Source: Hornefia butyriciproducens (GTDB lineage: Bacteria; Bacillota; Clostridia; Peptostreptococcales; Anaerovoracaceae). Taken from it: a stretch of 64,000 nt of DNA. The stretch is from positions 372,001-436,000 of the forward strand of contig NZ_VUMZ01000001.1 of NCBI RefSeq assembly GCF_009695915.1, in the 5' to 3' direction. The translations under genes were made by a program, and so were the position numbers. Position 1 is the first letter of the stretch, and every line of letters starts with the position of its first letter. The notes under the pieces are model-generated. The model was not told the DNA's origin, searched no databases, and saw nothing but the letters and a program-made list of their open reading frames with translations. Of this stretch, positions 43,014 to 54,045 are shown in pieces.

Positions 43014-43865
43014 ATGAGTGAACAATTTTTATTTGGAAAAGCCGTGAAGACAATCGCAGATGCCACGCATGTGATTATCGGTGCCGGGGCCGGCTTATCA
43101 GAAGCCTCAGGTATTGAAATGGGGGGCCGCCTATTTCACGAACAATTCCGGGATTATCAGCAGAAGTATGGCATACAGGATTTATATAGCGGAGGGTTTT
43201 ATCCTTTTCCAACTGAAGAGGAACGCTGGGCATTCTGGGCGCGGCATATCTGGCTCAGCCGCTATAAAGTGGGAGGGACACCTCTGTACCGCGATCTGCT
43301 GGCACTCGTAAAAGACAAGTCGTATTTCGTGATCTCGACAAACTGCGACAACCAGTTTGTGCTTTCCGGTTTTCCCGAGGATCGCGTATTCCAAGTACAA
43401 GGCGATCTTAGTGAATTCCAATGCTCGATTCCATGCCATCAAAAAGTGTACAGAAACGAGGATGCCGTAAAGCGCATGGTGGAGACTACCCATGGCTTTC
43501 GCATCCCCTCCGACCTGCTTCCCCGTTGTCCAGTCTGTGGAAAGCCAATGTCCATGCACCTTCGAATGGATAATACCTTTGTTGAGGATGAGACGTGGCA
43601 TGAAAGAAGCACTGCCTACCAAGAATTCTTAGAGCAGGCAATGGCTCATAAACCTGTTCTATTGGAGCTTGGTGTAGGATTCAATACCCCCGGAATCATT
43701 CGTTATCCCTTTGAGAGGATTGCGGCTGCAAATCCAGATGCAATGTTAATCCGTGTCAATCAAGGAAATGCAGGGGCGAGCTATATAGATCTTACTAATA
43801 TCCTGTCAATACAGCAGGATTTGAAGGTAGCAATTGACAAGCTCAAACGCTGGTCAGCCGCCTGA
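43014..43865 (+). CDS. SIR2-family protein with Gln for the catalytic His (SirTM-like)
   Basis: This 283-residue protein has the sirtuin NAD motif GAGAGLSEASG at 23-33, STNCDNQF at 108-115 (equivalent of TQNID) and a four-Cys zinc set (C137, C141, C172, C175). Where deacetylases have the catalytic His-Gly, it reads Gln129-Gly130 (VFQVQGDLSEFQC). SirTM sirtuins, which ADP-ribosylate rather than deacetylate, carry an Asn/Gln pair at these places. Their usual partners (macrodomain protein, GcvH-L, LplA2) are absent; instead two PNPOx-like genes precede it. It starts 11 bases after the second of them. Confidence 0.82.
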   Translation: MSEQFLFGKAVKTIADATHVIIGAGAGLSEASGIEMGGRLFHEQFRDYQQKYGIQDLYSGGFYPFPTEEERWAFWARHIWLSRYKVGGTPLYRDLLALVKDKSYFVISTNCDNQFVLSGFPEDRVFQVQGDLSEFQCSIPCHQKVYRNEDAVKRMVETTHGFRIPSDLLPRCPVCGKPMSMHLRMDNTFVEDETWHERSTAYQEFLEQAMAHKPVLLELGVGFNTPGIIRYPFERIAAANPDAMLIRVNQGNAGASYIDLTNILSIQQDLKVAIDKLKRWSAA

Positions 43866-44058
43866 TTGATAAGATCACCGCCCCCCGCTGACCGCATCAC
43901 CGTAGACCTCAAATCCGGCATCACAATCGATAGCGAAGCAAAAAAACAAGGCTCCCGCCGCCATTCACTCTAAATCTGATCGACATTCTGACCACATTAC
44001 CCTAGTCGGTCAGCTATCAATCTGGTGTTATACAAACGGCACCTGTACCTACAGTGAT

Positions 44059-44325
44059 ATGGATGAATTGATTGAGGTATGCGTCCGTAACATGGTGAAT
44101 GAGGAATTCACCGAGGAACAGGCGCGGGCATACTTGAGAGAAACCCTGCCAAAACTAGATTACTGGAAGATGTACGAGGAACTCGGAGATGGCAGAAAAT
44201 TTGATGAGTTTAAGCATGAACTGATTGAAGAGATCAACGCTTTTCATATCGAAGGAATGCCAAAACTTGAAAGCCTGAATGCACTTGTCGGACAATATGT
44301 GAACCTGGAATACAGGCTGGAGTAG
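44059..44325 (+). CDS. Hypothetical 88-residue acidic protein
   Basis: The frame encodes MDELIEVCVRNMVNEEFTEEQARAYLRETLPKLDYWKMYEELGDGRKFDEFKHELIEEINAFHIEG and a short tail. It is acidic and predicted helical, with no family I recognise. It lacks a clear ribosome site and lies between the sirtuin gene and an IS element, so it may be the end of a truncated gene. The 190 bases before it hold no supportable gene. Confidence 0.4.
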   Translation: MDELIEVCVRNMVNEEFTEEQARAYLRETLPKLDYWKMYEELGDGRKFDEFKHELIEEINAFHIEGMPKLESLNALVGQYVNLEYRLE

Positions 44326-44391
44326 TACCGTTTAAATGCAGTCGTTAAATCCACAAAAAGATGATAATATATCATCAGGGAAGGTGGAGAC

Positions 44392-44682
44392 ATGAAATAC
44401 GATAAGGAATTCAAACTGCGGGCCCTTGAACTGGCCGATGAAATCGGCGTCAAGGCAGCTGCGGAGCAACTCGGCATCAAGTATTACACGCTTGCCGACT
44501 GGCGTCGCCAGCGCAAGGCTCACGGCAAAGAATCTTTCGTTGGCAGTGGTAACAAAATGATACCGCTCAGCGAGAAGGATCGTCGCATTAAAGAACTCGA
44601 AGCGGAGCTTCGGGAAACTAGGCAAGCTAACGATATACTCAAGGAGGCCCTTGGTTTTTTCGCACAAAGCCGGAAGAAGTGA
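44392..44682 (+). CDS. IS3-family transposase subunit OrfA
   Basis: MKYDKEFKLRALELADEIGVKAAAEQLGIKYYTLADWRRQRKAHG is the helix-turn-helix domain that binds the element ends, followed by a leucine-zipper-like helix (KDRRIKELEAELRETRQANDILKEALGFFAQ). 96 residues, full length. Confidence 0.9.
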   Translation: MKYDKEFKLRALELADEIGVKAAAEQLGIKYYTLADWRRQRKAHGKESFVGSGNKMIPLSEKDRRIKELEAELRETRQANDILKEALGFFAQSRKK

Positions 44683-45575
44683 GCGCTCGGAAACGCTTTG
44701 AGTTCATTCGTGAATACAGCAGCAGATGGCCTGTAAGCGTTATGTGCAATGTCCTGAACGTGAGCGAGACCGGTTATTACAGCTTCAAAAGGAATCTCGG
44801 TAAGCCCGGCAAGGACGCTGTTCTTTCGGCAGTTATGCAGGAAATACTCGATGAGAATATATATAACGATAACTATGGTGTGGATCGAATGCAGATAGCA
44901 CTTGGAAATCGCGGTTACAGGGCTGGTAAGCGCAGGACAGCCAGAATCATGAAGAAAAATGGTTGGCTCCATGAACGTAAGCGCCGTCCGAAAGGCTTAA
45001 CCAGGGCAACTACTGAAATACAGGAGAAGGGAAACCTGATCAAACAGGATTTCAGGTCAGATCAGCCGTATCAGAAGTTGCTTACCGATATATCTCAGAT
45101 AGCATGCCGTGACGGCAAACTATACATATCTCCAATAATGGATTGCTTCAACGGAGAAATACTTTCTCTGGTAATGCGAGGCAATATGTTCAAGGAACTG
45201 TGCATTGATACATTCAACGCAGCAGCCAAAAGGTTTCCTTTGAACGGAGCCATACTCCATTCAGATCGCGGAAGCCAGTATACAAGTGAAGCATTCCGTG
45301 AAGAACTCAATAATGCCGGTGTTCTGCAGAGCCTCAGCGGCGTTAACCATTGCTTTGATAACGCCAGGATGGAAAGCTTCTTTGCTACTCTCAAGAAGAA
45401 GCTCCTCTACAGGATTCCAACATACAAGATGAAGATGGAAGAAGTTAAAACAATCATCTTCAGGTATGTCTTTATCTACTATAACCGGATAAGGATATAC
45501 ACTTCAAATCCGGATGGTCTCCCGCCGGCAGCTTACAGGAGACGTCTGGAACAATCGTTAGCAGAAGCTACGTAA
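44679..45575 (+). CDS. IS3-family transposase subunit OrfB (DDE integrase core)
   Basis: This 298-residue protein contains HTH_21-like NYGVDRMQIALGNRGYRAGKRRTARIMKKNGW and the retroviral-integrase-type DDE core: TDISQIACRDGKLYISPIMD (first D), LHSDRGSQYTSEAFREEL (second D) and NARMESFFATLKKKLLYR (Glu). It ends with PDGLPPAAYRRRLEQ. All catalytic residues are present, so the element could be active. The frame opens with GTG within the orfA stop overlap. Confidence 0.9.
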   Translation: MSARKRFEFIREYSSRWPVSVMCNVLNVSETGYYSFKRNLGKPGKDAVLSAVMQEILDENIYNDNYGVDRMQIALGNRGYRAGKRRTARIMKKNGWLHERKRRPKGLTRATTEIQEKGNLIKQDFRSDQPYQKLLTDISQIACRDGKLYISPIMDCFNGEILSLVMRGNMFKELCIDTFNAAAKRFPLNGAILHSDRGSQYTSEAFREELNNAGVLQSLSGVNHCFDNARMESFFATLKKKLLYRIPTYKMKMEEVKTIIFRYVFIYYNRIRIYTSNPDGLPPAAYRRRLEQSLAEAT

Positions 45576-45611
45576 TTTTGTGGGTTTAAAGACTGCACAA
45601 ATATTGACAAT

Positions 45612-48600
45612 TCCACACCCCCGCTCACGCGGGAACCACCGGCGCTGATCCGCGCCCAGCAGATCGCTTACGGGATCACCCCCGCTCACGCGGGAACCAC
45701 GAATCGCCGTTTGCCGCAGATTGCGTCCCACGAGGATCACCCCCGCTCACGCGGGAACCACTTACTCAATGCGTCGAAAATCTCGCCCAGCTCGGGATCA
45801 CCCCCGCTCACGCGGGAACCACTGCAAGCAGGAAGCGGCCTTGTATTCGCTCCCAGGATCACCCCCGCTCACGCGGGAACCACCTGTGAGTTGACCACGA
45901 TATGATGATGAATCCGGGATCACCCCCGCTCACGCGGGAACCACTCTCTCTTTACTGTACTTATATAATATCATACGGGATCACCCCCGCTCACGCGGGA
46001 ACCACGAAAATATCAGAGAGCCGTTCGACGAATCTCTGGGATCACCCCCGCTCACGCGGGAACCACGAACTCCGGAAGAATATGGTCGCGGAAGATCTGG
46101 GATCACCCCCGCTCACGCGGGAACCACCTGTGTAGGCTCGAGGTCAGCCATCCCAGTCTGGGATCACCCCCGCTCACGCGGGAACCACGCCATTTCCGCT
46201 GATGATGTGTTTGTTGTATGGGGATCACCCCCGCTCACGCGGGAACCACCCTTGCCGCAAGTAGGATATTCCGGATGGAACAGGATCACCCCCGCTCACG
46301 CGGGAACCACTCATTAATCGTGACATGGGCAACCTCATGTGGGGGATCACCCCCGCTCACGCGGGAACCACATATATTTGGCGTTTATTTCCGGAATCGT
46401 CTTAGGATCACCCCCGCTCACGCGGGAACCACTAGTGCCTGCCTGTCCATCTTCTCCCTCCTCTAGGATCACCCCCGCTCACGCGGGAACCACCCAGCGC
46501 CGCATACGCATTCGCCGGAAGCGTCGGGATCACCCCCGCTCACGCGGGAACCACGACATCCGTCCGGTCATCTCAAACACCGGTTTGGGATCACCCCCGC
46601 TCACGCGGGAACCACTTTCTCCGTAGGGTGCCATTTTTGCTCCGGGGGGGATCACCCCCGCTCACGCGGGAACCACTCACCCGACGGTGGATAATCCGGC
46701 CGGCGATGGGGATCACCCCCGCTCACGCGGGAACCACGCCACGTCCAGCTCCAGTTCAGCGCCGTCGCTGGGATCACCCCCGCTCACGCGGGAACCACTT
46801 GATCTGCGTATGACTCATGCCGGCCTGTCTAGGATCACCCCCGCTCACGCGGGAACCACCAGAATATCGAGGGAAAAACAGGAACGCTGGGAGGATCACC
46901 CCCGCTCACGCGGGAACCACGATATACAATCGCTGTGTCTTTAGCGTCAATCGGGATCACCCCCGCTCACGCGGGAACCACGTCGAGAGAGCCAGCGGCG
47001 GCATGATAGTGCCAGGATCACCCCCGCTCACGCGGGAACCACGCCCTGATTTGTGACGATGTGCAGTCCGCACTGGGATCACCCCCGCTCACGCGGGAAC
47101 CACAACCTCCGTGCCGCTGGATATTGACGAATCATAGGATCACCCCCGCTCACGCGGGAACCACATATAATCTACATCAAGCGCATCTAAAATCTCAGGA
47201 TCACCCCCGCTCACGCGGGAACCACTAAAACCACCAGAAATCGCAAATCTGTGTGTAAGGATCACCCCCGCTCACGCGGGAACCACGTACTAAAAAAAAT
47301 ACATAAAAATTTTAGCTGAGGATCACCCCCGCTCACGCGGGAACCACTTTCTTCGTCATTGTCAAGTCTTTCTTCTTTCAGGATCACCCCCGCTCACGCG
47401 GGAACCACAAAAAGGGATCGACTTCATGGAAGAACATCCGAGGATCACCCCCGCTCACGCGGGAACCACGCTGATGCTTTCTGCCGATGAGGGCGCGATC
47501 TAGGATCACCCCCGCTCACGCGGGAACCACTTTATCGTCTTCCTTGACGCCCTGCGCCAGCCGGGATCACCCCCGCTCACGCGGGAACCACACACCACTT
47601 TGGCCAACTGGGCAGCAAAATGCAGGATCACCCCCGCTCACGCGGGAACCACAAATCCAGCCAACTACAAGTCGTTTTGGTGCCGGGATCACCCCCGCTC
47701 ACGCGGGAACCACGCACAAACTCCCGTATCGGCTCCGGGATGCACGGGATCACCCCCGCTCACGCGGGAACCACCATACTGCCAACGGAGAAACCGACTC
47801 AGAGCGAGGATCACCCCCGCTCACGCGGGAACCACTCCTGCAGACTACGTAGAACATTACATGCATAAGGATCACCCCCGCTCACGCGGGAACCACCCTT
47901 CCAGCTTTGCACAGACATTTCCCGGCTGAGGATCACCCCCGCTCACGCGGGAACCACCGTCCGCCCATGCCATTCTTCAAAATCCCAGCGGGATCACCCC
48001 CGCTCACGCGGGAACCACATCAACACAAGCCTTTTCGTATATCCCTGATTGGGATCACCCCCGCTCACGCGGGAACCACGCCGGTAGGCGATGCTGGCAC
48101 CGCCCAGGCGGAGGATCACCCCCGCTCACGCGGGAACCACTCACGCTGAGGGGCTGGACGTAACCGCAAGTGGGGATCACCCCCGCTCACGCGGGAACCA
48201 CCACTTGACGCATGAGATCATATTCCTGTTGTTAGGATCACCCCCGCTCACGCGGGAACCACTGGGAGAGAAAACATTTGCGGTCTGCTGCGGAAGGATC
48301 ACCCCCGCTCACGCGGGAACCACCGACTTCCGAAGTGCCGGATGCGCAGACAATTGGGATCACCCCCGCTCACGCGGGAACCACCTCGATGGGCACAAGG
48401 TGCCCATGATCCTTGCAGGATCACCCCCGCTCACGCGGGAACCACCTGTCGCTTGATCCGACAGACCCGTCCATGCTGGGATCACCCCCGCTCACGCGGG
48501 AACCACTTTTTGATCAAAATCACGCCTCTGTAAAATTTAGGGATCACCCCCGCTCACGCGGGAACCACGGTAGCGCTTCCCTTTCTTGGCTCTCTCGATC

Positions 48601-51496
48601 GGGATCACCCCCGCTCACGCGGGAACCACTGACCGCCTGCTTCTGACTTTCTCCGGCGTCCAGGATCACCCCCGCTCACGCGGGAACCACGAGAGTCAAA
48701 GACGACATGAGAGCTATCAACGGGGATCACCCCCGCTCACGCGGGAACCACACGGCGGAGGAATTAAAGGCGCGGCTTCCGCAGGGATCACCCCCGCTCA
48801 CGCGGGAACCACCTCTGCGATCATCTGAAGAATCAATCGCTTTGAGGATCACCCCCGCTCACGCGGGAACCACCTATCTGGACGCATTCTCTTCGCGTGA
48901 TGGCCAGGATCACCCCCGCTCACGCGGGAACCACTGGTGCGGGAAAAAATGGACGATGGGGAAATGCGGATCACCCCCGCTCACGCGGGAACCACATTCC
49001 GTGGTTTCTCCAATGCCATCTCGATATAGGATCACCCCCGCTCACGCGGGAACCACATCTTCGTCGCTATCGGATTCTTTGACTTCAAGGGATCACCCCC
49101 GCTCACGCGGGAACCACGACTGGACTTGATCACCTGCGGAATCGCTTTGAGGATCACCCCCGCTCACGCGGGAACCACTGAATTTTATGTATTTTTTTTG
49201 ATACAAAACAAGGATCACCCCCGCTCACGCGGGAACCACCCTTTGATTCTTTTCACGATTCCGCCCACGGCGGGATCACCCCCGCTCACGCGGGAACCAC
49301 TGACATAATCGATCGTGTTTTCTGCGATTTTAGGGATCACCCCCGCTCACGCGGGAACCACCGGAATCTGCCACATTCTGGAACATCTATTTTGGGATCA
49401 CCCCCGCTCACGCGGGAACCACGTAAAACCAACCTTCTTTGTATTAACACCATCGGGATCACCCCCGCTCACGCGGGAACCACCGCTTTGCTCCCATATG
49501 CTGTAGACTTGTACTAGGATCACCCCCGCTCACGCGGGAACCACAACCTCAGTGCCGCTTGAGATTGATGAATCATAGGATCACCCCCGCTCACGCGGGA
49601 ACCACGCTTTTATCAATTTACGAGCCAATTGCATATCGGGATCACCCCCGCTCACGCGGGAACCACAAAAACCGGATTAACCATCGTTACAGACTGCGGG
49701 GATCACCCCCGCTCACGCGGGAACCACTACCGCGTATCCGGACGAATCAGGAAATACCCAGGATCACCCCCGCTCACGCGGGAACCACAAGTGTATCGCC
49801 CTCTAATTGCATCAACGGATAGGATCACCCCCGCTCACGCGGGAACCACACTACGATTGTCGATGCGTTGAGCGATGCGTAAGGATCACCCCCGCTCACG
49901 CGGGAACCACAGCGGCTGCCGAAGCGCACGGTGGCCGCGCTTGGGATCACCCCCGCTCACGCGGGAACCACCACTCGAAGAGCCTCTCACGCTGAGCTCC
50001 GTCGGGATCACCCCCGCTCACGCGGGAACCACTTCTCCGGACGATTCTTCCCGATATGCCAGCAGGGATCACCCCCGCTCACGCGGGAACCACTCCGCGG
50101 TTACATCGATAATCATCGCAAAGCCGGGATCACCCCCGCTCACGCGGGAACCACACGATCGAGTATGTCAACGATCAGACGATCGTGGGATCACCCCCGC
50201 TCACGCGGGAACCACGCGATCTCGATCGGCGCGTATCCCTCCAGGAGAGGATCACCCCCGCTCACGCGGGAACCACTTCTTCTCGGTCGCTTCATTGCTG
50301 TTCCCTCTAGGATCACCCCCGCTCACGCGGGAACCACTTGGGGTAATTGTGAGTGCGAAAAATGTGACAAGGATCACCCCCGCTCACGCGGGAACCACGC
50401 GGCACTGAGAAAAGCCGCCGGAGGTGCGGAAGGATCACCCCCGCTCACGCGGGAACCACTGATCGGCTTGCTTATCGGGAGTGTAAAGTATAGGATCACC
50501 CCCGCTCACGCGGGAACCACCCACTTGCGGCGAGGTCGACCGTTACGCCGCGGGGATCACCCCCGCTCACGCGGGAACCACTAAAATTTTAGAAAAAATA
50601 AATTAAAAAAACTGGGATCACCCCCGCTCACGCGGGAACCACATCAGAGTCGCTGAACCTGTAACCTCTGTTGAAGGATCACCCCCGCTCACGCGGGAAC
50701 CACCATGACCAGCGAACCAACGTGAACGTCTTTCAAGGATCACCCCCGCTCACGCGGGAACCACTTTCTTTAGCCTTATTAAAAGACTCAAAACTCAGGA
50801 TCACCCCCGCTCACGCGGGAACCACTTTCAGCGCTCTGGCAATCTCCACAATCGGATAGGATCACCCCCGCTCACGCGGGAACCACAAGACGAAAATCCG
50901 GAAGCGGAGTCGGAAGTTAGGATCACCCCCGCTCACGCGGGAACCACTCTGATGTAGACAAGGCCGCGGATGATCCGCGGGGATCACCCCCGCTCACGCG
51001 GGAACCACTCGTCCGCCTCCTGCCACACCTCCCGGCCCCGAGGATCACCCCCGCTCACGCGGGAACCACGCGCCTTTAGTCATTTTAATTGCCTCTTTCC
51101 TGGGATCACCCCCGCTCACGCGGGAACCACTAAAAGAAAGCAGATGGGAAAATATGGAACGGAGGATCACCCCCGCTCACGCGGGAACCACTTTCATCGC
51201 CCTGAGTGTGGATTCCGTGTTCAGGGATCACCCCCGCTCACGCGGGAACCACAGACCTTCACTCAGGGCGAGATGGACGCAATTAGGATCACCCCCGCTC
51301 ACGCGGGAACCACCCTACGCGCCTTCCACCAGCGCATCCTCGTTAGGGATCACCCCCGCTCACGCGGGAACCACGCAGAGCACATCCATAGCAGCTGCGA
51401 TTGCGAGGGATCACCCCCGCTCACGCGGGAACCACGAATTGCGGAATGCGGGTTAACGGACCTGTTTAGGATCACCCCCGCTCACGCGGGAACCAC
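45612..51496 (-). CRISPR. Type I-E CRISPR array, 97 repeats and 96 spacers
   Basis: The 28-base repeat starts GGATCACCCCCG and ends GCGGGAACCAC on the + strand, with a CCCGC/GCGGG inner palindrome. The period is 61 bases throughout, so spacers are 33 bases, except one of 34 at 48507-48540. The crRNA sense is the - strand (repeat beginning GTGGTTCCCGCG), the same direction as the cas genes. The leftmost repeat (45612-45639) is degenerate at its first bases, as expected at the old, leader-distal end. The base next to GGATCAC is A or G in 95 of 96 spacers. Repeat form and cas genes both fit subtype I-E. Confidence 0.98.
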
Positions 51497-51585
51497 AGCA
51501 AAAAATCCTTTAAAAATACCGGCTTTTCACCAGTCATCGACCTGTTTTTATTCACTTTCCGCAGCGTCAGTTTATTACGATCCGA
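51497..51585 (-). promoter_or_regulatory. CRISPR leader
   Basis: The 89 bases between the newest repeat and the cas2 stop are A/T-rich near the repeat (AAGGATTTTTTGCT on the - strand just before it). Leader position is set by the degenerate repeat lying at the other end of the array. I see no convincing promoter in it, so part of the leader may lie within the cas2 3' end. Confidence 0.75.
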
Positions 51586-52467
51586 CTAATTCTTTTCGTT
51601 CATCGCATTGTATAACTGATTTATCAATTTCGCATCTTCCAGTGCCCTGTGTCGTACCACCTTATCTATCCCATATTCCTTCAGGGTGGTGTCCAGTTTG
51701 TAATTTGTCTGGAACATGTTGCGCTTTTTTGCTTCACGCATCAAATCAGCAGTCTTATTATGTATTGGCGGAAGAGAAGCATCCGAAAGAGCCTTGTTAA
51801 GAAATTTGATATCGAATCTTATATTATAACCGATCAGTTCTGACTTTCCGATAAACTCTCTGAATTCTGCAATGCATCGCTCGAGTTCCACACCATCTGA
51901 AGAAAGTTCAGAGCTAGTTATACCTGTTAGTTTTTCAATTGTGTTTGGAATTTTTTCTTTTATCTTGATAAGTTCGTGAAACACCTCCTCCTGTTCTCCC
52001 ATTAACTTAATTGCCCCGATTTCAATTATCTTATCTTTTTCAACGTCAAGTCCCGTAGTTTCAATATCCAGAAAAACAAGCCCTGTTTGCTGATGCTCTG
52101 CTTCCGGTCTGACAACACGTCTTGCTCTATGTATCTCACTTGCATTGCTGAATCCGGCAGTTTTATCTTTTCCTTGCGTCTCATTCTCTTTAGACGGTAA
52201 CAGAACCAGAGGAATTCCATCATAATCAACTACCTGTCTTTCCGCATTGATCGTCTGGAATGAATAGCCAATTTCGTTTCGGAAGGCAAAACTCATAGTT
52301 GCCTCTCCTTCTCCAACAGTATCTGTAATCCTTTGCCATAGAGCCTCTCGGACTCTTGAATTAAAATTGCCCACATAAACTCCAGTGGCGATCTCCTGCA
52401 TCCATCTCGTCAAATCGCCACGGAGTGAATTCGGGACTTTTTTCAAAGTAATTACTGTAAAAGGCAT
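51586..52467 (-). CDS. cas2: Cas2 fused to a DEDDh (DnaQ-like) exonuclease
   Basis: Residues 1-95 are a type I-E Cas2 (MPFTVITLKKVPNSLRGDLTRWMQEIATGVYVGNFNSRVREALWQRI). A charged linker (96-128) leads to a DnaQ-family 3'-5' exonuclease with D134 and E136 in FLDIETTG, D219 in NIRFD, and H273 and D278 in RHRALEDA, so all five DEDDh residues are present. Cas2-DEDDh fusions are known from some I-E systems, where the exonuclease trims prespacers and the PAM end before the second integration step. The gene starts 2 bases after cas1 stops. Intact and probably active. Confidence 0.95.
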   Translation of the reverse strand: MPFTVITLKKVPNSLRGDLTRWMQEIATGVYVGNFNSRVREALWQRITDTVGEGEATMSFAFRNEIGYSFQTINAERQVVDYDGIPLVLLPSKENETQGKDKTAGFSNASEIHRARRVVRPEAEHQQTGLVFLDIETTGLDVEKDKIIEIGAIKLMGEQEEVFHELIKIKEKIPNTIEKLTGITSSELSSDGVELERCIAEFREFIGKSELIGYNIRFDIKFLNKALSDASLPPIHNKTADLMREAKKRNMFQTNYKLDTTLKEYGIDKVVRHRALEDAKLINQLYNAMNEKN

Positions 52468-52469
52468 TT

Positions 52470-53411
<942 letters not shown>

Positions 53412-54044
53412 TCATAGTGGAATTACTGTCATCAAACCAAATCCGTAGGCTTTTTTCTTTCCTATCCCTTTTGTCAGAGTATTGTAAAACAGTTCCTCAT
53501 CTGTCACTTTCAGTATTCCTTCATACGTCGCTTTGCTCAGACGCATCATTCTCTGTCCTTTTTTCCTGAACGGCTCCCAACTTCTCTCCACGATCTGATA
53601 TTCCTCAGGCATCAGCTTGAAGCCTAGCCTCTCGGCTCTGGACTCCAGAAAGGCAAGCTGCTGCTCCGCCGTGATTTCAGGCATGACCCTTCCTCTCTTC
53701 CCTTCTCCCTGGGATACCGCTCTCACTGGATTTAGAGTCACCCTGAATCGGTAAAGCTCTCCCTCGCTTATCGAATCAAGGAATTTATCATAGTCCTTTG
53801 TCTTAGCACTGCCAGACACACCATACCTCTCCAATGCTTCAAGGTTCGGTTTGTTCTCGCTGACTATAAGCAGATACAGATGATCCCTGATTCTGTCTAT
53901 TCTCCAAAGTTTACGTGTCCTGATCTCCTGATCGACCTCATCTGGGAAGCTCATCTCCACCCAATTGTGATATGCACCCAAGTGGGTCAGTTCCTTTATT
54001 TTCCTTCTATCCAGAATATCTATTTCGACTCGAGATAAATACAT
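53412..54044 (-). CDS. cas6e: Type I-E crRNA endonuclease Cas6e
   Basis: This 210-residue protein has the start MYLSRVEIDILDRRKIKELTHLGAYHNWVEMSFPDE with the family's conserved His, RIDRIRDHLYLLIVSENKPN, and the glycine-rich end LTKGIGKKKAYGFGLMTVIPL. Cas6e cuts the repeat hairpin to make crRNAs and stays bound to the 3' end in Cascade. It is 1 base downstream of cas5e. Confidence 0.95.
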   Translation of the reverse strand: MYLSRVEIDILDRRKIKELTHLGAYHNWVEMSFPDEVDQEIRTRKLWRIDRIRDHLYLLIVSENKPNLEALERYGVSGSAKTKDYDKFLDSISEGELYRFRVTLNPVRAVSQGEGKRGRVMPEITAEQQLAFLESRAERLGFKLMPEEYQIVERSWEPFRKKGQRMMRLSKATYEGILKVTDEELFYNTLTKGIGKKKAYGFGLMTVIPL

Positions 54045-54045
54045 A

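Larger units (their letters stand above)
44337..45597 (+). mobile_element. Complete-looking IS3-family insertion sequence
   Basis: The ends form 22-bp inverted repeats with two mismatches: TGCAGTCGTTAAATCCACAA at 44337 and its counterpart ending at 45597. Inside are orfA (44392-44682) and orfB (44679-45575) overlapping by four bases, as in IS3 elements that make the fusion transposase by -1 frameshifting. I see no clear target duplication. The right end lies 14 bases before the CRISPR array's oldest repeat. It is a different subgroup from the broken IS3 at 40890. Confidence 0.88.

Noticed and set aside
49545-49577. Spacers 25 and 65 as a duplicated array segment
   Set aside because: Neighbouring spacers are different and the four changes are all at third codon positions, so separate acquisition fits better than array duplication.
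45711-51800. Many open frames across the array encoding repeated GSPPLTREP, ITPAHAGTT and DHPRSRGNH words
   Set aside because: These are three-frame translations of the CRISPR repeat joined by spacers. They are a well-known source of false protein families.
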